DNA from: Granulicella cerasi
GTDB taxonomy: Bacteria; Acidobacteriota; Terriglobia; Terriglobales; Acidobacteriaceae
DNA length: 64,000 nt
Direction: 5' to 3'
NCBI RefSeq assembly: GCF_025685575.1
Contig: NZ_JAGSYD010000001.1
Location: 313,852-377,851, forward strand
Shown here: piece by piece, positions 16,843 to 29,256 of the stretch
Position numbering within the stretch: the first letter of the stretch is position 1
How the letters are laid out: every line of letters begins with the position of its first letter
Program-made: the position numbers and the translations under genes
Notes under the pieces: generated by a model
Seen by the model: the letters and a program-made list of their open reading frames with translations, nothing else
Databases searched by the model: none
Told to the model about the DNA's origin: nothing

Positions 16843-17808
16843 ATGAAACGTCTCTGCATCATCACCCCTGTTTTCAACGACTGGACATCGTTTCGCATCC
16901 TGCTCGGCAAGCTCAACGCCGTGGCCGCGGAGCAAGGCCTTTCGCTGGAAGTGAAAGCGGTAGACGACGGCAGCAGCGATCCGATCACGCCGCTGCTCGA
17001 GCAAATGCCGGAGTTGAGGGCCCTCGCAGGCGTGGAGGTCATCCACCTCGGCGTCAACATCGGTCATCAGCGAGCGATCGCCGTCGGCCTTTGCGCCGCA
17101 GCGGAGGAAGAGGGTATCGACGCCGTCGTAGTGATGGACGCCGATGGCGAAGATCCTCCCGAAGCCATTCCAACGCTGCTCGCAGCCGTGCAGGACCCCG
17201 AGCACTTCTGCGTCGTGGCACAGCGTCGCCGCAGAACCGAAACGTTCACCTTCCGCGCCTCCTATGTGATGTACCGCCTGCTCTTCTTCATCGTCACTGG
17301 CAAGAAGATCAGTTTCGGCAACTTCTCTGCGATGTCCATCGCGCAGGCGAGACGACTGACCCTCGTCTCGGAACTCTGGAACCATTTGCCCTCCGCCGTA
17401 CTCCGCTCCCGCATTCCGATTACTCAGGTGCCGGTGGACCGTGGCTATCGGTATGACGGCCGCTCGAAGATGAACTTCGTATCGCTCATCGTGCACGGGC
17501 TCAGCGGCATTTCTGTATACGCGGACGCGATCTTTGTGCGCCTGCTGCTGTTTTCGGTGCTCTTCGCTGCGGCCACAGCCGTGGCGATTCTGATCGTGAC
17601 CGCGCTTCGGTTCTTCGTGCCTCAGCACGCCACCCCCGGCTGGGCCACCGAAGTGAGCTTCAGTATGGTGATCATCCTTTCGCAGGTAGGACTCACCGCA
17701 CTGTCCTCCATCCTGATGCTGCTCAACAGTCGGGTCCAGCGACAGGTTCTACCCAAATTCGAGTACAAGCCTTACATCTTGAGCCGCCGCCAGCTTTGGC
17801 CGCGCTGA
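16843..17808 (+). CDS. Family 2 glycosyltransferase, polyprenyl-phosphate type
   Basis: A 321-aa membrane-bound transferase. The N-terminal GT-A fold begins at ITPVFNDWTSF; nucleotide-sugar site VDDGSSD, metal site VVMDADGEDPPE. Two hydrophobic helices near the C terminus (RLLLFSVLFAAATAVAILIV and the segment around MVIILSQVGLTAL) anchor it, as in DPM1/GtrB-like enzymes that charge a lipid carrier with sugar. Start ATG 16843 is set by homology; the frame is open upstream to 16720. It is followed after 35 bases by a GT-C type protein that could use the lipid-linked sugar. Confidence 0.75.
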   Translation: MKRLCIITPVFNDWTSFRILLGKLNAVAAEQGLSLEVKAVDDGSSDPITPLLEQMPELRALAGVEVIHLGVNIGHQRAIAVGLCAAAEEEGIDAVVVMDADGEDPPEAIPTLLAAVQDPEHFCVVAQRRRRTETFTFRASYVMYRLLFFIVTGKKISFGNFSAMSIAQARRLTLVSELWNHLPSAVLRSRIPITQVPVDRGYRYDGRSKMNFVSLIVHGLSGISVYADAIFVRLLLFSVLFAAATAVAILIVTALRFFVPQHATPGWATEVSFSMVIILSQVGLTALSSILMLLNSRVQRQVLPKFEYKPYILSRRQLWPR

Positions 17809-17843
17809 GCTGAGGGCGAATTGATCTTCAGGAGAATCAAGCG

Positions 17844-19604
17844 TTGAAGCAGCGCATCCCCTCTCTCGTTCCGACGCTGCTTTGCGTCTTGTTTCTTCCT
17901 CTCTGCGCATTCTTCATCCACCCGTGGGTGGAGATCGGTGTGGTCGATGACGAATCGTACATCCGCTCTGCACAGCTTCTCGCGCAGACAGGACACATCG
18001 TCTACAACGGCTGGGCAACGGCCTGTCTCGGCTGGCAACTTTACGTCGGCGCCCTCTTCATCAAGCTCTTCGGTGCGTCCCTTACCGCGCCGCGCATCGG
18101 CACCCTGATCGTCTCGCTGGCAACAGCCGGCCTGATGCAGCGCCTGCTTGTGCGCATGGGTCTGCGCCGCTGGAGCGCGGCCGCAGTCACGCTCACGTTC
18201 CTGTCCTCCGCCACGTGGTTCGCTGTCACCTTCACCTTCATGTCGGACGTGTACGGCATGTTTGCGCTGCTCGGCTGTCTTTACTGCTGCGTTCGCGCGC
18301 TGCAAACAGCCAACGATCGACATGCGACCTGGTGGATCTGCATCGCGGCGCTCTCCAACGGCATCGGTGGTTCGGCAAGGCAGACCGCATGGCTCGGCGT
18401 ACTTGTACTCGTGCCGTGCACACTGTGGTTGCTGCGCAAGAACCGCTCTGCGCTGCTGGCGGGTATTCCGTGCATGTTGCTCGGCATCGCAACGATGCTG
18501 TGGTTCCTGCATTGGTATAGCCACCAGCCTTACGTAATTGTCGAGCACCTTTTGCCTGCCGTGACTCCGGGCATGAAGCTGCTGGCGATACGACTCGTGG
18601 AGTTCGTCATCGCCACGAGCTTCGAAACGCTGTTGCTTGCGATGCCGTTGCTGATCGCGCTGGCACCAGCGGTCTTCCGCCAGCGCCGTGCGCAGATCGC
18701 AGCCGGTATCTGGCTGCTCTTTGCCGCTGCGCGACTTACCCAGCTTGCACATCATCACAAGCTCTTCGTCTGGGAGATCCCATACGCGTACAACAACTTC
18801 TTCGAGCACGGCTTCATCTACTTCAGCTCGTATCTTGGCACCGCGCCGCTGCTCATCACGCCTGTGATGAAGCATCTCTTCCTGCTCTTCATGCTGATCA
18901 CGCAGGTCGCGTTGATCGCTACGTGCTTCAGCAAGCCTGCGAGCCGCGACAAGATCGAGAGCGCATCGAACGAACCGCCTGTAGGCCGTCGGCTGAGCGG
19001 ATATGAGTTGGTCGTCTTGCTCGGCCCGTGCGTGCTGGCTTATTGCTTGCTGCTGATTCCACGCTATGTCGCCATCGCGATGAACCTCGATCGCTACATT
19101 CTCGTGCCCAACTTTGTGTTGCTCTTCGCCGTGGTTTGGATCTACGAGCAGCGCCTGGCGTACAGGTTGCCGCGCACCGCATGGGTAACGATTCTGCTCT
19201 TCGCGGTCTTCTACGTCGCCGGCGTACGCGACGCGTTCACGCTCTTCCGCGCACAGGCTCAGATCCTCCAACAGACGCAGAACGCGGGCGTTCCGCGAAC
19301 GGCGATCGACGGCGGCATCCAGTACAACACCTGGACGCAGATCACCACCGTTGGCTATCTGAACGAGCAGCGAATGCAGAATCCGTCCAACTTGTACAAG
19401 CCCATGCCGGACGTTGGTGACAACGATCCCTGCCAGACGGAACACATGGAGCTGACCCCTGTAGTTCGAGCGCAGTACGTCGTCTCCTTCGACCCAAACG
19501 CCTGTAGAGGCCTCGCGCCCCAGTTTGCGCCGGTACATTTCGAGACGATCTTCGCCCCGCATCAGCGTACGCTCTACATAGTGAAGGGACCCGCAGCGCG
19601 GTAG
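17844..19604 (+). CDS. Polytopic GT-C/ArnT-like glycosyltransferase
   Basis: A 586-aa membrane protein with about ten or more hydrophobic helices. Like ArnT/PMT (GT39, GT83) enzymes it has an acidic motif in the first periplasmic loop (VVDDESYI, residues 33-40), where such enzymes bind the lipid-phosphate sugar. The C-terminal 80 residues are soluble. Start is TTG 17844, supported by AGGAG 9 bases upstream. Co-directional and 35 bases after the GT2 gene, which probably supplies its substrate. The acceptor is unknown. Confidence 0.65.
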   Translation: MKQRIPSLVPTLLCVLFLPLCAFFIHPWVEIGVVDDESYIRSAQLLAQTGHIVYNGWATACLGWQLYVGALFIKLFGASLTAPRIGTLIVSLATAGLMQRLLVRMGLRRWSAAAVTLTFLSSATWFAVTFTFMSDVYGMFALLGCLYCCVRALQTANDRHATWWICIAALSNGIGGSARQTAWLGVLVLVPCTLWLLRKNRSALLAGIPCMLLGIATMLWFLHWYSHQPYVIVEHLLPAVTPGMKLLAIRLVEFVIATSFETLLLAMPLLIALAPAVFRQRRAQIAAGIWLLFAAARLTQLAHHHKLFVWEIPYAYNNFFEHGFIYFSSYLGTAPLLITPVMKHLFLLFMLITQVALIATCFSKPASRDKIESASNEPPVGRRLSGYELVVLLGPCVLAYCLLLIPRYVAIAMNLDRYILVPNFVLLFAVVWIYEQRLAYRLPRTAWVTILLFAVFYVAGVRDAFTLFRAQAQILQQTQNAGVPRTAIDGGIQYNTWTQITTVGYLNEQRMQNPSNLYKPMPDVGDNDPCQTEHMELTPVVRAQYVVSFDPNACRGLAPQFAPVHFETIFAPHQRTLYIVKGPAAR

Positions 19605-19660
19605 CGGCTCTTCGGCTGGCGACCTCTGAGCTCGGCACCTCCGGGAAGCTTGAACGCAAG

Positions 19661-19686
19661 AAGGGCTCGGCGCTAGCCGAGCCTTT
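19661..19686. terminator. Bidirectional terminator
   Basis: AAGGGCTCGGC (19661-19671) pairs with GCCGAGCCTTT (19676-19686) around GCTA, between convergent genes. Confidence 0.8.
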
Positions 19687-19700
19687 CTACGTTTGCGAGC

Positions 19701-19934
19701 CTACTTCTTGAGCGCGTGGCGGATCTTTTCGACGTGCGTGCCGTGGACGCGAACCAGCTCATGCAGCTTGTCTCCCGAAACGCCGAACTCGTGGGACCAA
19801 TAGGCGATGTCGGAAGCCAGCTTCGGGTTGATCTCCTTAGGGTCGTGCGGGCCCTTGTGCTGCTCTTCGTGGACGGCCTGCGGCTGGTGCTCTTTCGACT
19901 TCTGCTCGTGCTCATGGGTCTCGTGCTTCGACAT
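19701..19934 (-). CDS. DUF3606 family small protein
   Basis: A 77-aa soluble protein. The N-terminal 35 residues are His/Glu/Lys rich; the rest fits the DUF3606 pattern: Asp-x-x-x-Ile-Asn, a Tyr-Trp pair (AYWSHEFGVSGDKL), then VRVHGTHVEKIRHAL. GAGGTG before ATG 19934 sets the start; the frame is open further upstream without support. Such proteins have no established function. It is divergent from the DUF4142 gene, and the pair may share a regulatory region at 19935-20053. Confidence 0.75.
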   Translation of the reverse strand: MSKHETHEHEQKSKEHQPQAVHEEQHKGPHDPKEINPKLASDIAYWSHEFGVSGDKLHELVRVHGTHVEKIRHALKK

Positions 19935-20053
19935 GCTCACCTCTTTCCTTCCTCTGTGTGGATGAGTGAAACGCGGGTCGGGATGTCTCGGCGGTCGGCG
20001 TGGCGCGAATCGGCATCCTACCGAGAACCGCGACTGCGGTGGAGGCGATGACG

Positions 20054-20542
20054 ATGCGGAAGTTTGCTTTGGCAACGGCAGGGGTGGCGATGGGATTGGC
20101 AAGCGTGGCCTGGGCAGCGACTCCGGCGTCAGATGCGGACCGCGCTTTTGTGGCGAAGGTGTCGCAGGGCGGCGCGTACGAGGTCGAAGCGGGCAAAGTT
20201 GCCGCGATGCGCGGACAATCGCCCGTGGTGCAGAACTTCGGCATGCTGGAAACGCATGACCACGAGGGCGTCGGCGCGGGTCTGAAGCGCATTGCGGGCG
20301 AGACCGGCGTGCCGATCGCAGGAACGCTCAACGCGGAGTTCTCCGCACGGCTGGCGAAGCTGAAAGCCGTCCCCGCTGCGCAGTTCGACGCGTACTACAT
20401 CGGGGACATGAAGCAGATTCACAACAAGGATGAAGGCTTGTTCCTGCAGGAGTCCACAGAAGGTTCCGCGCCCTACAAAGCCTGGGCCCACGAGACGGCC
20501 GTGTTGGTGAAGGCCCATCTCGGCTGGCTTAACACGCTGTAG
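20054..20542 (+). CDS. DUF4142 family exported ferritin-like protein
   Basis: A 162-aa protein with signal peptide MRKFALATAGVAMGLASVAWA. The mature part is a helical bundle of the DUF4142 type: AFVAKVSQGGAYEVEAGKVA, then MLETHDHEGVGAGL, and YYIGDMKQIHNKDEGLF. His and Glu residues placed as in ferritin-like folds might bind metal. GGAGG at 20041-20045 favours ATG 20054 over 20048 or the longer frame from 20000. Often linked to envelope or oxidative stress, but this is not shown here. Confidence 0.78.
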   Translation: MRKFALATAGVAMGLASVAWAATPASDADRAFVAKVSQGGAYEVEAGKVAAMRGQSPVVQNFGMLETHDHEGVGAGLKRIAGETGVPIAGTLNAEFSARLAKLKAVPAAQFDAYYIGDMKQIHNKDEGLFLQESTEGSAPYKAWAHETAVLVKAHLGWLNTL

Positions 20543-20572
20543 GCTCGCATAATCGCGATTGCTGGCAAATGA

Positions 20573-20600
20573 GAACGGCTCGGCATTCTCCGAACCGTTC
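20573..20600 (+). terminator. Probable terminator after the DUF4142 gene
   Basis: GAACGG-c-TCGG (20573-20583, one mismatch and one unpaired base) pairs with CCGA-a-CCGTTC (20590-20600). The rest of the 20543-20857 gap is lower in GC than its surroundings and shows no gene. Confidence 0.5.
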
Positions 20601-20790
20601 GTGCGTTTGCCCGCAAATCACGTAATCAGAGATAGCGGTGTGGTGACATTTGGCTTTTGTGATGTTTGATTTGGTTTGGCTTGCTAAACTTGCCGGTATC
20701 CAGGCGAATGAGAGGTTTCCCCGTCTTGCCCGATAAGGGACCATGTGCCCCAAAAGTTATCGCGTTTCACAAGAAAATAACCAGAGCATT

Positions 20791-20828
20791 AATACAGAAG
20801 CGGCCTTGAAATAGTCCGCTTCTGTATT
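20791..20828 (-). terminator. Terminator of the metallophosphoesterase gene
   Basis: AATACAGAAGCGG (20791-20803) pairs perfectly with CCGCTTCTGTATT (20816-20828), 29 bases after the minus-strand stop codon. Confidence 0.75.
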
Positions 20829-20857
20829 GCTGATAAGTCTCAAATGCGTTCTTAGCT

Positions 20858-22189
20858 TCAGCTACTTTTCGTTCCTACCCCGATTTGATCGCCAGCCAAC
20901 CACGCTTCTTCATAGCCAACAACTCCATCTTCATCGATATATTCGACATGGATTCGCTCTTCATCGATAGTAAGCAGTGCGAACGAACTAATCGCAACAA
21001 CACCTTTGTCTTCGAAGGAGCGACGGTTCACCCACTTCCAAGGAGCGCAGGCTGCGCCACTCTCGTCCTTCGCAGGTTCGGCTTCCTCTTGCGGATGATG
21101 ACCGATTGCACCGTTGCCTATAAGGCGAGCGCGGAAAAGAGCAGAAGTGACATCATCTCTATACACTGTGCAGCGGTGCTCGTGACCAAAGAACCAGCCA
21201 TAAATAGCGCCCAAGCGTGTCTCTTGCAGGAGTTGGCGAGCTTCGTTCATCAATGCCTGGGCGGCAACTAGTTCCGAAAGGTGCGCCGAGACAGGTTGAT
21301 TGTGACTGAGCAAAATATTTCGCTTCGCCGGGTTTTCGGTGATACTTTGCTTCAACCAGTCCCATTGCACTTTGAGGCGATCATCAACGCAGCCTCCGCT
21401 TATGCTAAAAGGAACATAAGCCGTATCCAGCCCTTGGAATTGCCAATGTTCGTTATAAAGCGTGAAATAACTCGCTTCTTGACCGAAAGCGGGAAGAACC
21501 ATAGTGAAGTAAGGCTTTCCCAAGGAATACATCTCATGGTTCCCGTTCAGTGCAAAACTCTTCGCTTTGGCTGGCTTCCCATCCTCACCCTTGAGGGGCC
21601 AGTTTTTCAGAAACGTCTCGCATTCGCTTGAGGAGCCGGAGTAATAGATATCACCTAGATGAATTACATAATCGGGGTTGTACGTCATTGCCTGAGCAGC
21701 AACATTTTTAGCGTGGTCGTTATCAGCCCCCCAGTCACCTAGTAGTGCAATCTTGCACTTATTCGGTATCTCAATTCGACTTGCTTTTGTAGCCTTCTGA
21801 AATGGGAATTTCCCATTGAGATGTTCAAGGATTCCCTTTATTCCAGCGGGTATCCATACAATCGGATTTCCTTCTGAAAAGCCTTGTAGCTCGGGCATAA
21901 CATTAGCTTCAAAACTGGACTGGATGATCCCTGCCGCGTCTTCGCGAGAATGGAAGGCATGCCCTTGGGGCTGCGATTCTTCCTCGACGTTTTTGATCGA
22001 GTCCATCAGTTTCTTGATTGCGGCTTGACGGCGTTCTTCTGTTGATAATTCACTGGGTACATCTGCCTGATTGAGCGCGGCAGTGGTCTTCGAATCCTTA
22101 TCTTGAAGGGCCTTCAACATCTGGTGCATTCCCTTCAAGACATCATCTTTGCTGGCAGGGTTAAGTGTTTCATTATTTCCTTGAGCCAC
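20858..22189 (-). CDS. Calcineurin-like metallophosphoesterase
   Basis: A 443-aa protein with the dimetal phosphoesterase motif set: LLGDWGADNDHAKN, VIHLGDIYYSG, LNGNHEMYS, ILLSHNQP and FFGHEHRC. The N-terminal 130 residues are charged and helical without a signal peptide, so it is probably cytoplasmic. Start GTG 22189 has GGAGG 7 bases upstream. The gene is visibly richer in A and T, with more AT-ending codons than its neighbours, suggesting horizontal gain. Substrate unknown: a phosphoester of nucleic acid, nucleotide or protein are all possible. Confidence 0.78.
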   Translation of the reverse strand: MAQGNNETLNPASKDDVLKGMHQMLKALQDKDSKTTAALNQADVPSELSTEERRQAAIKKLMDSIKNVEEESQPQGHAFHSREDAAGIIQSSFEANVMPELQGFSEGNPIVWIPAGIKGILEHLNGKFPFQKATKASRIEIPNKCKIALLGDWGADNDHAKNVAAQAMTYNPDYVIHLGDIYYSGSSSECETFLKNWPLKGEDGKPAKAKSFALNGNHEMYSLGKPYFTMVLPAFGQEASYFTLYNEHWQFQGLDTAYVPFSISGGCVDDRLKVQWDWLKQSITENPAKRNILLSHNQPVSAHLSELVAAQALMNEARQLLQETRLGAIYGWFFGHEHRCTVYRDDVTSALFRARLIGNGAIGHHPQEEAEPAKDESGAACAPWKWVNRRSFEDKGVVAISSFALLTIDEERIHVEYIDEDGVVGYEEAWLAGDQIGVGTKSS

Positions 22190-22320
22190 GTCAAAACCTC
22201 CTTGAAGGTCAGATACATCATTCTGGAAATTAATCTTGCTTATGCAGAGTCCAATCGTTGTTCCGCTATTGTGACCTTACTCCGATGGGCCTGTGGAATA
22301 GCGTCGCGGAAGGAATCATC

Positions 22321-22354
22321 ACACAAAGGCCCGGCTAACGCCGGGCCTTTGTGT
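22321..22354 (-). terminator. Terminator of gyrA
   Basis: ACACAAAGGCCCGGC / GCCGGGCCTTTGTGT, a perfect 15-bp stem with loop TAAC, starts 15 bases beyond the gyrA stop codon. Confidence 0.85.
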
Positions 22355-22369
22355 TGGTAATGAATGCAA

Positions 22370-25309
<2,940 letters not shown>

Positions 25310-25387
25310 GGGTCAGCTTTGATTATACGAGTTTTGTTCGCCGGATTTCCGCTTTTACGCCGATAGCTCGAGTATGGAAAGCAGAAG

Positions 25388-25407
25388 GGCCAGCCTCTCG
25401 GCTGGCC
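25388..25407. terminator. Terminator after the first TonB receptor gene
   Basis: GGCCAGCC (25388-25395), loop TCTC, GGCTGGCC (25400-25407), 24 bases beyond the stop codon on the minus strand. Confidence 0.75.
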
Positions 25408-25431
25408 TCCTCTGGTAGTGCATTTGATTGA

Positions 25432-28400
25432 TTAGAACTGCAGACGAACTGCGAGCTGAACGTTACGACGTTCGTCGGTGGACGAAGGTGAAGCGTTCGG
25501 CGACCCCTTCGCCACGCCCACATTGGTGACCTGCGAGAAGTCAGCAACGCCGCCGTAGACGATCGGGTAGTAGTTCGAGTGGTTGAGGATGTTGTAGAAC
25601 TCGCTACGAAGCTGAACCTTGTAGCGGTCGTCCGCTCCGAAGGCAAAGTTCTTGTACACGCCCATGTCAAAGCTTACGTTCTTGGGACCGTAGAACTGAT
25701 TACGGTCCATGCCGATGTTCTGCACGCCGCCAAGGTTGTCGGCGAATTCAGAAAGCCCCTCAGCGTTCACGAAGGTGTTGGCCGCCGTTGCGGGCAGGTT
25801 GACATAGGTAAAGTGCGACGGAGTCGAGTCAAAGTTCTGACCGCTTGGCGCGCTCCCCTTATAGGCAAGTCCCGGACCAGCCTGGATGCGCGGGCAAGTC
25901 GTGAAACCGTTTGTGCAATCGTAGATGGTGAAAGCCGAGCCCGTACGAACCACGGCGATCGGAGCGAACTCCAAGCCGCCTGCAATTGTGTGCAGAAGGT
26001 GATTGTTACGGAATTCCAGGAACGCAGGCTGATAGATTCCGCCGATCGAGAACTGGTGGCGAATGTCGAAGTCAGCATTGCCGTAGTCCAAGTTCGGAGC
26101 ATACGCGTTGGTGTAGCCAAGGTTATCGTTACCCGTGCCCTCCGAGAAGGTTGAGCTCAGGTTATCCATCGCGTGAGCAAGTGTGTAATTGGCAACGAAT
26201 TGAACGCCGTACTTCTTGAGCGCGCTCATCTTCCAGTACACGTTCATCGCGTTGTAGTTGGAGTAGGCATTAGCTTCACGCATATTGATGCCTGCGTACT
26301 GGTTGTTCACACGGTTGTTGCAGTACGAACCGGAGAAGTAGCAACCAGAAACGCTGGTATCGAAGCCAGTGCTACGGCCAACGAAAGTACCCATGCCGTA
26401 ATCATTCAGGTTCGCGATAGCGTACAGGTCCTTGCCGAGCGCACCACTGTAGGTGATACCGACAGTGTTACCAGCCGCCACTTCATGTTCGATGGTGAGC
26501 GAGTACTGATGCGTGTAGGCGGTCGGCATGTTCTGCTGCAGGGTACGCAGCGAAGCCGGATACAGCGGAGTGGTTCCCGTCGAACCTGCGAACGGACCAA
26601 AGTTGGAGTTCGTCAGAGCGACATTGTTGACAACCACACCGGCGTAGTTGGGTGGATTCTGGATGGTGTTGTAAGTGACATTGCCAAAGTTACGCTCGTA
26701 GCTGATGCCGTAGCCACCGCGGATCGCCGTCTTGCCGTTGCCGAAGACGTCGTACGCGAAGCCCACGCGGGGAGCGAAGTTGTTGAAGTCCTGCTTGATC
26801 AGACCGCCGTCCGGCGAGTTGGGCGTGGTCTTCACCTGACCGGACTGAACCTGCTGTGCGAGGTTCGAACCCGAACCGAGGTAGAAGTTTGACTCGAGGT
26901 TGCGGTTGTTGTTGTGCTGTACGCCGTAGTACTCCCAGCGCAGGCCTGCATTAACTGTGAGGCGCGGGGTCAGCTTCCATTGGTCTTCGAGGTAAACGCT
27001 ACCGTCGTTGAATGTATTCTGGCGCTCGAAGCTGGGCGAACTCGCGGGGTTGCTGAGCGAGCAGGCGGCCGTCACTGTAAGAGTGCTGTTGGCGGCATAC
27101 GAGCAAGGAAGCTTGCCCTGTGGATTGAGAGCTACTTCAAAAGAGCCGACGGTACCGTTCGTCAGGTTCGTGATTCCCGTAGCCGTCGAGGTTGATGCGG
27201 AGAATTCTTCGACAGCGGACTCGTAGGCACCAAAGACGCGGTTGTCACGGATCTGGATGAACTGACCACCGAACTTCACGGTGTGACGGCCCTTGGTCCA
27301 TGTCGCATCTTCCACAAACTGATAGGTGTTCTGCGGTCCGCCGAACGGAATGGCGTTGCCCGGGCTGGTGGGGAGGTAACCCGGCAGGGCTACCGAGTTG
27401 CCGCCGATGACACCACCGGTCGAGGTGAGGTAGGCGCTGGGCGTGAGACCGGCGCTGCCGAGAGGCTCGCTGACGTTGACGCGGTTGAAGCTGATCTTGG
27501 TCGAGCTTACCAACGACGGCGTGATGATGTAGTTGATGCTGAACAGATATGCCTGGTTGAAGTCGCTCTCAGTGGTGTTGTAGCCCGTGTACGGGCTGAG
27601 CGAAACATAGCCAGGAAAGTACTGGTCCTTATACGTTGCCGCGCGGAAGTACATGTTGATCTTGTTGTTCAACGTGTAGTCAAAGCGCGTGACACCGAAG
27701 TAGGCGTTCACAGGGTCGCCGGCACCGGCGTTGATCGGTGCGCTGACCGTGGCCGTCTGGAAGTTCGTGTTCGCCGCAAGCGGGCTGCCCAGCTTGGTTG
27801 ACGGATCGATCTTTCCATAGGTGTTGAAGAAGGACTGCGTTGCGGCCGAGGTCGTTGCCAGGAATGCAGCGGTCGGAACCGAAAATGTCTGCTGACCCGA
27901 CGAGCGCACACGATTCCACTCGTAGTTGTTGAAGAAGAAGAGCTTGTCCTTGATGATCGGACCACCTACCGAGTAACCGAACTGGTTACGCGTGAAGTGA
28001 TCGCGCGGGGTCTGCGCGGTGCCATCGATACGAGCCTGCGCGTTCGCCGCGTTCTCAGCGAATGTGTTCGACGCCAGCGCAGAGATACGGTTGAACTCAT
28101 ACAGGCTACCGTGGAAAGCGTTGCTGCCCGAACGCGTCGCAAGGTTCACAATGCCGCCAGAAGCGCGACCATACTGGGCGTCAAAGCCGTTCACAATGAT
28201 GCTGTACTGGTCTACTGCGTCAAGCGGAACCGTAATACCAACAGTCGCGTCGTAGTTGTCAGCATTTTCTACGCCGTCCAGGAGTACCTCTGTACCAGCT
28301 GAACGCTGACCATTGAGAGCTACTCCAACACCGCGAGCCGTGGTGCCATTTGGATCAGAAGCGGTAACGCCTGAGAGGATGACGAAATCGTAAGGATTAC

Positions 28401-28884
28401 GCGTCAGCGAAGGAAGATCAATCATTTCCTTCGGCGTGATCGTCGTGGAGACTTCTTGCGTCGTGGTGTTTACCGCGAAAGCTGCATCGTCTGCCGTCGC
28501 CACAACGATTTCCGTCGAGCTGGCGCCGAGCTTTGCGTCCACCGTGGATTGCGCGCCGACCGTTAGCGTGACGGTGCGCTTGTATTCGCCAAATCCAGCG
28601 GCCTGAACCGCCACAGTGTAGGTTCCGACAGGGAGAGCATTCAGGACATACGTCCCCTGACCGGTCGCCACAGCCGAACGGGTAAAGCCCGTTGCAGAGT
28701 TCTTCACAGTGATAGTGGCATTGGGCAAAACGGCACCGGTGGAATCGGTAACCGTACCAGACAGGCGAGCGGAGTCGACCTGCGCGTGCAGAGAAGAAAC
28801 CATACCAGGGATGATGCCCGAAACAACCGGGGCCACGAGGGTTGCTGCAAGAGTCCAGCGAAGAGTACGAGAGGTCAGTCTCAA
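25432..28884 (-). CDS. Oar-like TonB-dependent receptor with carboxypeptidase-regulatory domain
   Basis: A giant outer-membrane protein of 1150 aa. After a signal peptide ending in SLHAQ comes a carboxypeptidase-regulatory-like domain (LSGTVTDSTGAVLPNATITV), then a plug (LPSLTRNPYDFVILSGV, VLLDGVENADNY) and a 22-strand-type barrel ending in QLAVRLQF. Typical of Acidobacteria, where such receptors take up glycans or other large substrates. The frame opens at 28896, but GGAGAAACAT is ideally placed for TTG 28884, matching the second receptor. Substrate unknown. Confidence 0.85.
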   Translation of the reverse strand: MRLTSRTLRWTLAATLVAPVVSGIIPGMVSSLHAQVDSARLSGTVTDSTGAVLPNATITVKNSATGFTRSAVATGQGTYVLNALPVGTYTVAVQAAGFGEYKRTVTLTVGAQSTVDAKLGASSTEIVVATADDAAFAVNTTTQEVSTTITPKEMIDLPSLTRNPYDFVILSGVTASDPNGTTARGVGVALNGQRSAGTEVLLDGVENADNYDATVGITVPLDAVDQYSIIVNGFDAQYGRASGGIVNLATRSGSNAFHGSLYEFNRISALASNTFAENAANAQARIDGTAQTPRDHFTRNQFGYSVGGPIIKDKLFFFNNYEWNRVRSSGQQTFSVPTAAFLATTSAATQSFFNTYGKIDPSTKLGSPLAANTNFQTATVSAPINAGAGDPVNAYFGVTRFDYTLNNKINMYFRAATYKDQYFPGYVSLSPYTGYNTTESDFNQAYLFSINYIITPSLVSSTKISFNRVNVSEPLGSAGLTPSAYLTSTGGVIGGNSVALPGYLPTSPGNAIPFGGPQNTYQFVEDATWTKGRHTVKFGGQFIQIRDNRVFGAYESAVEEFSASTSTATGITNLTNGTVGSFEVALNPQGKLPCSYAANSTLTVTAACSLSNPASSPSFERQNTFNDGSVYLEDQWKLTPRLTVNAGLRWEYYGVQHNNNRNLESNFYLGSGSNLAQQVQSGQVKTTPNSPDGGLIKQDFNNFAPRVGFAYDVFGNGKTAIRGGYGISYERNFGNVTYNTIQNPPNYAGVVVNNVALTNSNFGPFAGSTGTTPLYPASLRTLQQNMPTAYTHQYSLTIEHEVAAGNTVGITYSGALGKDLYAIANLNDYGMGTFVGRSTGFDTSVSGCYFSGSYCNNRVNNQYAGINMREANAYSNYNAMNVYWKMSALKKYGVQFVANYTLAHAMDNLSSTFSEGTGNDNLGYTNAYAPNLDYGNADFDIRHQFSIGGIYQPAFLEFRNNHLLHTIAGGLEFAPIAVVRTGSAFTIYDCTNGFTTCPRIQAGPGLAYKGSAPSGQNFDSTPSHFTYVNLPATAANTFVNAEGLSEFADNLGGVQNIGMDRNQFYGPKNVSFDMGVYKNFAFGADDRYKVQLRSEFYNILNHSNYYPIVYGGVADFSQVTNVGVAKGSPNASPSSTDERRNVQLAVRLQF

Positions 28885-29256
28885 ATGTTTCTCCAAAAAT
28901 GATGTTGCGACGTGTTGCGATGACTGCAGAGAAGGTTGCTATGAATTCAACTGACCAGGGTTGTGCAATTCGCGTGCCAAAAGTCACATGGAAGTTGTAC
29001 AGACGATGAAAGGCGTGTGAAATCAGCGTGACGCGACAGAATTCCCTGCAAAGGCGGTACAAGGCTTTCCCACAATTCATACCGCAAAACATAATTTCGT
29101 AGGCATTTCGCCCGAGGATATGCAATTCGGTAGAAAAAGGTTGGCACCCGGCCCACTCACGGCGTTGACACGGTTGAATTTGTTTCCCGCTCCATCAAAA
29201 GTGCGACAGCACAGCTATCTTCCGATAGCCGGGCGGCAAATGAGTTCTAGCTTCCC
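28885..29256. other. Intergenic region with hairpin
   Basis: This 372-base stretch holds the leader of the TonB receptor gene and, at 29214-29229, a small hairpin GCTATC-TTCC-GATAGC 27 bases beyond the stop of the Ig-repeat gene, a weak terminator candidate. No gene or convincing promoter was recognised. Confidence 0.4.

Noticed and set aside
17772..19562. 596-codon minus-strand frame opposite the GT-C protein
   Set aside because: Antisense shadow; the plus frame has transmembrane segments and a good ribosome site.
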